Source: an uncultured Roseateles sp. (lineage in GTDB: Bacteria > Pseudomonadota > Gammaproteobacteria > Burkholderiales > Burkholderiaceae). Taken from it: a stretch of 38,289 bases of DNA. The notes below the pieces were generated by a model. The model saw only the letters and a list, made by a program, of their open reading frames with translations. It was not told the DNA's origin and made no database searches. The translations under genes were made by a program, and so were the position numbers. Below are positions 1-6,648 of the stretch, one piece after another. Location: contig CAMLKW010000016.1 in the NCBI GenBank assembly GCA_946480605.1, forward strand, positions 1 through 38,289, read 5' to 3'. Position 1 is the first letter of the stretch, and each line of letters starts with the position of its first letter.

Positions 1-539
1 CCCAGGCGGTTGTCGAAGCCGAAGCTGTACAGGTGTGGGCCCTCGACCTGGCGGCCCACCACCACGGTGGGCACGCCGGCCGTCAGCCGGGTCAGCACCT
101 CGTCGGGCAGGCGGCCGGCCAGCACGATGATGCCGTCCACGCGGCGCGACAGCAGCGCCTCGATGGCTTTGCGTTCGTCGTCCTCGTGCCAGTTGCCGGA
201 CACGAACAGCGGGATGTAGCCGGCCCGCTCCAGCTCGCGCTCGATGCCCAGCAGCGCCTCGCCGTAGAAGGGGCTGGAGATGATCTGCGTGACGACGCCG
301 ATGGTCAGCGTCTTGCCGCCGGCCAGGCCGCGCGCCACCGGGTTGGGGCGGAAGCCCAGCTCGCGGATGGCGGCCTGCACCGCCTCCTTCTTGGCCTCGC
401 TGACCGCGGCCGTGCCGTTCAGGATGCGCGACACCGTGCTGGGCGACACGCCGGCCAGTTCGGCCACCTGTTCCAGCGTGACGACGCCGTCGGGGCGACT
501 TGAAGGCGCTTTCTTGGTGGAGGTGTTCGATTCGTTCAT
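1..539 (-). CDS. LacI-family transcriptional regulator, C-terminus beyond window edge
   Basis: The reverse strand from the ATG at 539 reads about 179 codons without a stop and runs off the left edge. An N-terminal LacI helix-turn-helix spans roughly residues 20-43 (VTLEQVAELAGVSPSTVSRI), followed by a hinge with the usual ARGL (Leu72). The start of the sugar-sensing periplasmic-binding-like domain follows (TIGVVTQIISSPFYGEALLG). LacI proteins bind short palindromes and release them when a sugar binds. This gene is divergent from the beta-glucan cassette, whose first gene is preceded by a perfect LacI-type palindrome at 718-731, so it is very probably the local regulator. The effector cannot be read from sequence; a beta-glucoside or glucose oligomer is inferred from the neighbours. 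Confidence 0.93.
   Translation of the reverse strand, partial: MNESNTSTKKAPSSRPDGVVTLEQVAELAGVSPSTVSRILNGTAAVSEAKKEAVQAAIRELGFRPNPVARGLAGGKTLTIGVVTQIISSPFYGEALLGIERELERAGYIPLFVSGNWHEDDERKAIEALLSRRVDGIIVLAGRLPDEVLTRLTAGVPTVVVGRQVEGPHLYSFGFDNRL
501..514. promoter_or_regulatory. possible second LacI-type operator inside the regulator gene
   Basis: TGAAGGCGCTTTCT matches the palindrome at 718-731 (TGAAAGCGCTTTCA) at 12 of 14 positions. It lies within the first codons of the LacI-type gene, 25-38 bases downstream of its start codon. Such a position could allow autorepression or a loop with the main operator about 215 bp away. It may also be chance, because Lys-Lys-Ala-Pro-Ser codons naturally give this sequence. 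Confidence 0.35.
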
Positions 540-708
540 CGGCGGCGGGCGGTTGCGCGAGTGTAGGCGCGACCGTGCGGGTCGTCGCTTGCGGGCGGGA
601 GGGCCGGCGCGGCAGGCCGGGCGCAGTGCTCGGGGGAGGGTGGCGGGCCGGCCTTCGTCATGGGTGGTCCTAGGGTTTGTGCGGCTTGGGGTGCGATGCC
701 AGGTCGGG

Positions 709-731
709 TCACAATTGTGAAAGCGCTTTCA
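709..731 (+). promoter_or_regulatory. LacI-type operator overlapping a second palindrome, start region of the beta-glucan operon
   Basis: Two perfect palindromes overlap by three bases: TCACAATTGTGA (709-720) and TGAAAGCGCTTTCA (718-731). The second has the length and central CG of classical LacI/GalR-family operators. It ends four bases before the ATG at 736. A weak promoter could be TTGGGG (686-691) with CACAAT (710-715), which would start transcription near 722 inside the operator and leave a leader of about 14 bases with no clear ribosome-binding site. Operator identity is well supported by shape and context; the promoter is a guess. Confidence 0.75.
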
Positions 732-735
732 AATC

Positions 736-2025
736 ATGTCCAGCACTCATCTTCTCCCTCGCCGCCAGTTGCTGGTCGCCGCCCTGGGCGGCGTGTCCAG
801 CGGGCTGCTGGGCACGGGCGCCGTACACGCCGCGACGGAGCGCCGGCCGCTGACCGTGGCGGCCTTTCCGCTCGTTGACGTCATCGCCAAGGACTTGCTG
901 AAGAGCTGGAGTCGCAGCCACCCCGACGTGCAGGCCCAGGTCATCAGCCGGCAGTACGACGACCACCACACCGCCATGACGACGGCGCTGTCGACCTCGG
1001 GCCATCTGCCCGATGTCATCGCGCTGGAAAGCAGCTACCTGGGCCGCTTCTCGCTGGGCTCGGGGCTGGAGGACTTGTCGGCCCCGGCGTTCGGCGCCGA
1101 GCGCTTCAAGGACAGCTTCACGCCATTCGCCATCGAGACGGCACGCAACCGCCAGGGCGCCATCGTGGCCTTGCCCAGCGACATCGGCCCCGGCTCGCTG
1201 TTCTACCGCGTGGACCTGCTGGCTCAGGCGGGCCTGAAGGAAGACGACCTGACGCGCTCCTGGGAGAGCTACGTCGATGCCGGCATCCAGCTCAAGGCCA
1301 GGACGGGCGCCTACCTGATCGGTGACGTGCGGCTGCTGAAGGACATCATCGTGCGCGGCGGCACGCCGGCGGGCGAGGGGCAGTTCGTCGACAACCAGGG
1401 GCGGGCGCAGATCACGTCGCCGCGCTTCGTGCGCGCCTTCGAGCTGGCTAAGCGCGTGCGTCAGCTGGGCCTGGATGCGCGCGTGGAGGTCTGGCAGAAC
1501 GACTGGGCCGAGATGCTCAAGCGTGGCCGCCTGGCCACGGAGATGTCCGGCGGCTGGATGGCCGGCCAGATGGCCAACTGGGTTGCCCCCAACACCGCCG
1601 GCAAGTGGCGCGTGGCTCAGCTGCCCGAGAACACCTACTGCTCCTACGGCGGCACCTACTACGCCATCCCGCGCCGCTCGGCGCCGGAGCGCAAGCAACT
1701 GGCCTGGCAACTGGTCCAGCAGCTGACGCTGGACCGCCAGCGCCAGCTGGAGGCCTTCAAGTCGCAGGACGCCTTCCCCGCGCTGCTTGCCGCGCAGGAG
1801 GGCCCGTTCTTCGACCAGCCGCTGCCCTTCCTCGGCGGCCAGAAGGCGCGCCAGCTGTGGCGCGACGCGGCCCGCCGCATCCCCGTCGTCAAGATGCACA
1901 AGCAGCACAAGTTCGCCGACGAGGTCATCAACGCCGAACTCGACAACGTGCTGGAGTACGGCAAGCCCATCGCCCAGGCGCTGCAAGACGCGCAGGCGCT
2001 GGTCGTCCACAGGGCCAACCGATGA
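736..2025 (+). CDS. sugar ABC transporter substrate-binding protein (family 1, MalE-like)
   Basis: A 429-residue periplasmic binding protein that would deliver a sugar or oligosaccharide to the two permeases encoded directly downstream. The N-terminus has a twin-arginine-like stretch (LPRRQLLVAALGG, Arg9-Arg10) and a hydrophobic signal ending near AVHA. The mature part has the family 1 extracellular solute-binding layout, with PDVIALESSYLGRF early, and GWMAGQMANW and YCSYGGTYYAIP later. The ATG at 736 is the only plausible start, because no other start precedes the signal peptide. The stop overlaps the next gene (ATGA). Co-transcription with GH1 and GH16 glucanase genes suggests a beta-glucan oligosaccharide ligand (inference). 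Confidence 0.9.
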   Translation: MSSTHLLPRRQLLVAALGGVSSGLLGTGAVHAATERRPLTVAAFPLVDVIAKDLLKSWSRSHPDVQAQVISRQYDDHHTAMTTALSTSGHLPDVIALESSYLGRFSLGSGLEDLSAPAFGAERFKDSFTPFAIETARNRQGAIVALPSDIGPGSLFYRVDLLAQAGLKEDDLTRSWESYVDAGIQLKARTGAYLIGDVRLLKDIIVRGGTPAGEGQFVDNQGRAQITSPRFVRAFELAKRVRQLGLDARVEVWQNDWAEMLKRGRLATEMSGGWMAGQMANWVAPNTAGKWRVAQLPENTYCSYGGTYYAIPRRSAPERKQLAWQLVQQLTLDRQRQLEAFKSQDAFPALLAAQEGPFFDQPLPFLGGQKARQLWRDAARRIPVVKMHKQHKFADEVINAELDNVLEYGKPIAQALQDAQALVVHRANR

Positions 2026-2918
2026 GATTGCGCATCCCCGCCCGCTGGGCGCCCTACATCCTCGTCAGCCCCTTCCTGATCCTGTTCGCGGTCTTCAGCC
2101 TGTTCCCGCTGCTGTTCTCGCTGTGGCTGGCCTTCCAGTCCTGGGAGCCCACCAGCGGACTGGACTCCATGCAGTTCGTCGGGGCGGACAACTTCGTCTT
2201 CGCGCTGACCGACGGCTGGTTCTGGAAGTCGCTGAAGAACACGCTGTGGCTGGCCGTCGCCACGGGCGTGCCGCAGCACCTCGTCGCCATCCCGCTGGCC
2301 GTGTTCCTGCACCAGGCCTTTGGCCGCTGGCGCGGCCTGTTCTCGGGCGCCTACTTCCTGCCCTACATCACGTCCACGGTCGCCATCGCGATGCTGTTCG
2401 GCTCGCTGTTCTCGACGGACTACGGCATGGTGAACCAGGCGCTGCACGCGATGTTCGGCACCGAGAACATCAACTGGATGCGCTCGCCCGAGGCCATCAA
2501 GCCGGCCGTCGCCATCGTCGTGTTCTGGCGCTACGTGGGCTTCAACCTGGTGCTGTACCTGGCGGCGCTGCAGACCATCCCGCACGACCTCTACCAGGCC
2601 GCCAAGCTCGACGGTGCCGGCCGCTGGCAGCAGTTCCTGCGCATCACGCTGCCGGGCTTGAAGCCCATGATCCTGTTCGGCGTGACGCTGTCCGTCATCG
2701 GCGGGCTGCAGCTGTTCGAGGAGCCCTTCATCCTCACCAACGGCAAGGGCGGCGCCGACCAGCAGGCGATGACGGTGGGCATCTACCTCTACCGCCTGGC
2801 CTTCGACTTCAGCGACTTCGGCGGCGCCAGCGCGCTGGCCTGGATCATGTTCGGCATCATCGCGCTGCTGACCTGGCTCACGAACAAGGCGTTCGCGGAA
2901 AGGCAGGTCAGGCCGTGA
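2022..2918 (+). CDS. sugar ABC transporter permease (MalF/UgpA type)
   Basis: A 298-residue inner-membrane protein with about six membrane spans, starting with a hydrophobic helix after ARWAPYILV. The binding-protein-dependent permease EAA loop that docks the ATPase is clear at about residues 192-214 (AAKLDGAGRWQQFLRITLPG). The ATG at 2022 overlaps the preceding stop (ATGA), which fixes the start and implies translational coupling. Length and topology fit the MalF-like half of a CUT1 sugar importer. No ATPase gene lies in this operon; the nearest candidate is the MalK-type gene at 12722-13783. Confidence 0.93.
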   Translation: MRLRIPARWAPYILVSPFLILFAVFSLFPLLFSLWLAFQSWEPTSGLDSMQFVGADNFVFALTDGWFWKSLKNTLWLAVATGVPQHLVAIPLAVFLHQAFGRWRGLFSGAYFLPYITSTVAIAMLFGSLFSTDYGMVNQALHAMFGTENINWMRSPEAIKPAVAIVVFWRYVGFNLVLYLAALQTIPHDLYQAAKLDGAGRWQQFLRITLPGLKPMILFGVTLSVIGGLQLFEEPFILTNGKGGADQQAMTVGIYLYRLAFDFSDFGGASALAWIMFGIIALLTWLTNKAFAERQVRP

Positions 2919-3733
2919 AGCAGACGTCCAAGCTGATGGCCTACGCCATCGTCGGCGTCGGCGCGCTGTTCATGCTGGCGCCGTTCTACTTCATGTTCGT
3001 GTTCGGCACGCAATCGCGCACCGACATCTTCAACGTGCCGCCACCGCTGTGGTTCAGCGACGAGCTGCTCAACAACCTCAAGGTGCTGACGACGCGGCTG
3101 CCGTTCTGGAAGAACGTCGGCTGGAGCCTCTACGTGGGCCTGATGTCCACGGCGCTGACGCTGCTGTTCTGCTCCATGGCCGGTTACGCGTTCGCGATGC
3201 TGGAGTTCCGCTTCAAGCGCGCGCTGTTCGCGCTGGTCATGGCCACCATGATGGTGCCGGCCTTCATGAACATGATCCCGATGTTCATGGTCATGGATGC
3301 GCTGGGCTGGATAGACACGCACCGTGCGCTCTACCTGCCCGGCGCGGCCAGCGCCTTCGGCATCTTCCTGATGCGCCAGTTCGCGGCCTCCACCGTGCCC
3401 AAGGAGCTGCTGAACGCCGCGCGCATCGACGGTGCCAGCGAACTGGGCATCTACTGGCGCATCGCGCTGCCGCTGATGAAGCCGGCGCTCGGCACGCTGG
3501 GGCTCATCACCTTCATCAGTTCATGGAACAACTTCATGAACCCGCTGATCGTCATGCGCACGGCCGAGAACTACACGCTGCCGCTGGCGCTGCGCAGCCT
3601 GTTCAGCACCACCTCCACCGAATGGGGTGCGCTGATGGCCGGGTCGGCCATCGCGACGCTGCCGCTCATAGTCCTCTTCGTCATCTCGTCGCGCCAGCTG
3701 ATCGCGGGCCTCACCGCAGGCGCCGTCAAGTGA
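2915..3733 (+). CDS. sugar ABC transporter permease (MalG/UgpE type)
   Basis: A 272-residue inner-membrane permease, partner of the preceding one. The GTG at 2915 overlaps the preceding stop (GTGA); an ATG at 2936 is possible but would lose the coupling and the basic N-terminus. The first span is LMAYAIVGVGALFMLAPFYF, and the EAA loop reads NAARIDGASELGIYWRIALP followed by LMKP. This is the usual CUT1 heterodimer arrangement. The next gene, a beta-glucosidase, begins only five bases after the stop, so imported oligosaccharide would be hydrolysed by a co-expressed enzyme. Confidence 0.92.
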   Translation: MKQTSKLMAYAIVGVGALFMLAPFYFMFVFGTQSRTDIFNVPPPLWFSDELLNNLKVLTTRLPFWKNVGWSLYVGLMSTALTLLFCSMAGYAFAMLEFRFKRALFALVMATMMVPAFMNMIPMFMVMDALGWIDTHRALYLPGAASAFGIFLMRQFAASTVPKELLNAARIDGASELGIYWRIALPLMKPALGTLGLITFISSWNNFMNPLIVMRTAENYTLPLALRSLFSTTSTEWGALMAGSAIATLPLIVLFVISSRQLIAGLTAGAVK

Positions 3734-3738
3734 ATCTC

Positions 3739-5076
3739 ATGTCCCAACATCTCCTGCATCGCCAGTTCCCTTCCAACTTCGTCTGGGGCGTCGCCACCAG
3801 CAGCTTCCAGATCGAAGGCGCGGCCTTCGAGGACGGCAAGGGCGAGTCCATCTGGGACCGCTTCTGCAAGCAGCCCGGCGTCATCGCCGACGCCAGCAAC
3901 GGCCACATCGCCTGCGACCACTACCACCGCCTGGACGAAGACCTGGACCTGATCGCCTCGCTGGGCGTCAACGCCTACCGCTTCTCCATCGCCTGGCCGC
4001 GCGTGCAGGCGCTCGGCCATGGCGAGTTCAACCCCAAGGGCCTGGACTTCTACGAGCGCCTGGTCGACGGTCTGCGACGCCGCGGCATCCAGCCCTGGGC
4101 CACGCTGAACCACTGGGACCTGCCGCAGGGCTTGCAGGACCGCGGCGGCTGGAACGACCGCGACACGGTGCACCGCTTCGTCGACTACGCGCGCCACGTG
4201 CAGGCGCGCCTCGGCGACCGCATCGCCGGCCTGACCACGCACAACGAGCCCTGGGTCGTCGCCACGCTGGGCCATGAGCAAGGCATCTTTGCCCCCGGCA
4301 TCAAGAACCGCAGGATCGCCACGCAGGTGTCGCACCACCTGCTGCTCAGCCATGGCCTGGCCATGCAGGCGCTGCGTGCCGATGGCGCCAAGAGCCAACT
4401 GGGCATCGTGCTCAACCTCAGCTCCTGGGTGCCCGCCACGGCCATGCCCGCCGACATCGCCGCCGCGCGGCTGGCCGACGCCCATGGCCGCCGCTGGTAC
4501 ACCGACCCGCTGTTCAAGGGCCGCTACCCCGAGGACGCGCTGGCCGACCTGGGCGCCGACGCGCCCGTCGTGCAGGCGGGTGACATGGACGTCATCGCGC
4601 AGCCCATGGACTACCTGGGCGTCAACTACTACACGCGGGCCGTCATGTCGGCCAGCGGCGAGGTCTGGGACGCCAAGGCGCGCGGCCTGCCCGTGTCGGA
4701 CATGGGCTGGGAGATCTACCCCCAGGGCCTGACCGACCTGCTCGTGGGGCTGAAGAACGACTACGCCAACCTGCCTGCCGTCTACATCACCGAGAACGGT
4801 GGCGCCTTCCCTGACGCTCGGCTGCAGGCCGGCCGCGTGCAGGACGACGACCGCATCGCCTACCTGCGCACCCACATCGCCGCCGTGGCCGACGCCATGC
4901 AGCAGGGCGTGCCCATGGCCGGCTACATGGTCTGGAGCCTGATGGACAACTTCGAATGGGCCAGCGGCTACCTGAAGCGCTTCGGCATCGTCCACGTGGA
5001 CTACGAGACGCTCGCGCGCACGCCCAAGGCCAGCGCCGACTGGTACCGCGCCTTCCTCGCCGACTGGCGGGGCTGA
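3739..5076 (+). CDS. GH1 beta-glucosidase
   Basis: A 445-residue glycoside hydrolase family 1 enzyme, normal length, no signal peptide, so cytoplasmic. It should release glucose from the non-reducing end of imported beta-glucosides. The family signatures are intact: N-terminal NFVWGVATSSFQIEGA, NHWDLPQGL, the acid/base glutamate in THNEPW (Glu170), the nucleophile in YITENGG (Glu352), and LMDNFEWASGY in the aglycone/glucose site. The ATG at 3739 is used here; a GTG at 3730 overlapping the permease stop would add three residues. Its place between permeases and an exported glucanase fits the final step of beta-glucan breakdown. Exact linkage preference is not readable. Confidence 0.95.
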   Translation: MSQHLLHRQFPSNFVWGVATSSFQIEGAAFEDGKGESIWDRFCKQPGVIADASNGHIACDHYHRLDEDLDLIASLGVNAYRFSIAWPRVQALGHGEFNPKGLDFYERLVDGLRRRGIQPWATLNHWDLPQGLQDRGGWNDRDTVHRFVDYARHVQARLGDRIAGLTTHNEPWVVATLGHEQGIFAPGIKNRRIATQVSHHLLLSHGLAMQALRADGAKSQLGIVLNLSSWVPATAMPADIAAARLADAHGRRWYTDPLFKGRYPEDALADLGADAPVVQAGDMDVIAQPMDYLGVNYYTRAVMSASGEVWDAKARGLPVSDMGWEIYPQGLTDLLVGLKNDYANLPAVYITENGGAFPDARLQAGRVQDDDRIAYLRTHIAAVADAMQQGVPMAGYMVWSLMDNFEWASGYLKRFGIVHVDYETLARTPKASADWYRAFLADWRG

Positions 5077-5104
5077 CATCCGATCACGACAACTGGAGAC
5101 AACC

Positions 5105-5995
5105 ATGCAAGAGATCACCCGCGCGCCGAGCCCGTGGCGCGGCATGCTGCCCCTGCTCGCCGCCGCGCTGACGGCCTGTGGCGGTGGCGGCGCTGCCGTC
5201 GCTGCGCCGACGCCCGCACCGGCGCCGGCAACTCCCGGCAACTGGACGCTGGTGTGGAGCGACGAGTTCAACGACGCCGCCGGCACCGTGCCCAAGGCCG
5301 CGACCTGGAACTACGACCTCGGCAACGCCGAGAACAACGGCTGGGGCAACCGCGAGCACCAGTACTACACGTCCAACGCGCGCAACGCGCAGACCGACGG
5401 CAACGGCATGCTGGTCATCACCGCCGAGAAGGCCGCCAACCCCGGCCCCTGCTGGCACGGCAAGCCCTGCGAGTACACCTCGGCGCGCATCCACACCAAC
5501 AACAAGGTCAGCTTCACCTACGGCAAGGTCGAGGCGCGCATGAAGCTGCCCACCGGCAAGGGCGTCTGGCCGGCCTTCTGGACGCTGGGCACCGACATCG
5601 CCACCAACCCCTGGCCCGCTTCGGGCGAGATCGACATCATGGAGTTCGTGCCGCAGACGCCCAACTCCACCTACGGCACGCTGCACGGCCCGGGCTACTC
5701 CGGTGCACAGGGCATCGGCAAGCCGGTCGACCTCGGCGCCCCGGTGGTGAACGACTTCCACACCTACACCATCATCAAGCGGCCCAACGAGATCGTCTGG
5801 TACGTCGATGGCAAGGAGTTCCACCGCCTGACGCCAAGCAGCCTGCCGGCCGGCGGCAAGTGGGTGTTCGAGAAGCCCTTCTTCGTCATCCTGAACCTGG
5901 CCATCGGCGGCGAGTGGCCCGGCCCGCCGGACGCGACGACGCCGCAGTCCGCCAAGATGCTGGTGGACTGGGTGCGGATCTACAAGGAGAACTGA
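5105..5995 (+). CDS. GH16 endo-beta-1,3-glucanase (laminarinase-like) lipoprotein
   Basis: A 296-residue exported enzyme. The lipobox LTAC puts the lipidated cysteine at residue 25, followed by a Gly/Ala/Pro-rich linker, so it is probably anchored in the outer membrane. The GH16 fold covers about residues 45-295, with WSDEFN at the start, the active-site motif GEIDIMEF (nucleophile Glu175, Asp177, acid/base Glu180), and WYVDGKEF and LNLAIGGEWPG later. The methionine between Asp and Glu is typical of laminarinases and lichenases that have the bulged EIDIME motif. An ATG with GGAGA upstream gives the start. It would cut the polysaccharide outside the cell to feed the importer. Laminarin as substrate is an inference from family plus GH1 context. 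Confidence 0.93.
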   Translation: MQEITRAPSPWRGMLPLLAAALTACGGGGAAVAAPTPAPAPATPGNWTLVWSDEFNDAAGTVPKAATWNYDLGNAENNGWGNREHQYYTSNARNAQTDGNGMLVITAEKAANPGPCWHGKPCEYTSARIHTNNKVSFTYGKVEARMKLPTGKGVWPAFWTLGTDIATNPWPASGEIDIMEFVPQTPNSTYGTLHGPGYSGAQGIGKPVDLGAPVVNDFHTYTIIKRPNEIVWYVDGKEFHRLTPSSLPAGGKWVFEKPFFVILNLAIGGEWPGPPDATTPQSAKMLVDWVRIYKEN

Positions 5996-6107
5996 TCGCA
6001 AGGCCCGCCGGCGGCGTCTGGTGGGCCCTGTGTCGACCACCGGCGCGTCGGGCCACTGCGGGCACCGGCCACCGGCGCCTTCAAGCCGCCCGCATCGCTG
6101 CCGCACC

Positions 6108-6635
6108 ATGCCTCGTCTGCTCTACGCCTTGACCTTGATCGCCGGCCTGCTCGGCACGCCGGCTGCGTTTGCTGCCGAAGTGAAGCTGCCCTTTGGCAGC
6201 CTCGCCACCCCCGACGGCGTGACGTTGCTGAACCGCGAGGAGAAGCCCGACAAGGCCGGCAAGCCGGCGGGCATGGCCGTGCTGTCGCGCACCGACGACC
6301 CGAAGGCCATCTTCATCCTCGTGTGGAACTACGCCGAGCCCGACCCCGCCAGGCCCTACGACCCGCTGGACGGCGCGGTCAAGATCGGCAATCCCTTCGA
6401 CAAGAGCCTGACCCGCGAGGCCGCCAAACCGGCGATGGTGGGCGGCGTCGAAGGCGGTCGCTACGAGGGCAAGCTGCCCAACGGGCAGCGTGCCGTCAGC
6501 TACGTGGTGGTCAAGGACGGCCACCGCCTCGTCGTGCTGCTCAAGGGGCCGCCGGGCAGCCCCTACAAGGAGCTGACCGATGCCTTCGCCAAAGCCGTCG
6601 AGGGCTTTGCCTGGGAGGCGCCGGCCGCGCAGTGA
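6108..6635 (+). CDS. small secreted protein of unknown function
   Basis: A 175-residue protein that I do not recognise. It has a clear Sec signal peptide (MPRLLYALTLIAGLLGTPAAFA) cut before AEVKLPFG. The mature part of about 150 residues is rich in Lys, Gly and Pro, with YVVVKDGHRLVVLLKGPPG near the C-terminus, and looks like a compact periplasmic beta-rich domain. The ATG at 6108 is chosen because it starts the signal peptide; an in-frame start at 6021 would put a non-signal stretch ahead of it. It lies 112 bases after the glucanase on the same strand. A role in the sugar cassette is not shown. Confidence 0.75.
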   Translation: MPRLLYALTLIAGLLGTPAAFAAEVKLPFGSLATPDGVTLLNREEKPDKAGKPAGMAVLSRTDDPKAIFILVWNYAEPDPARPYDPLDGAVKIGNPFDKSLTREAAKPAMVGGVEGGRYEGKLPNGQRAVSYVVVKDGHRLVVLLKGPPGSPYKELTDAFAKAVEGFAWEAPAAQ

Positions 6636-6648
6636 GGGCTGCCGCCGG

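Noticed and set aside
709..2010. 433-codon minus-strand open frame
   Set aside because: It lies opposite a clear sugar-binding protein gene; His/Arg/Ala-rich composition and no domain are typical of antisense frames in high-GC DNA.
3571..5295. 574-codon minus-strand open frame
   Set aside because: Antisense to the GH1 beta-glucosidase with its intact catalytic residues.
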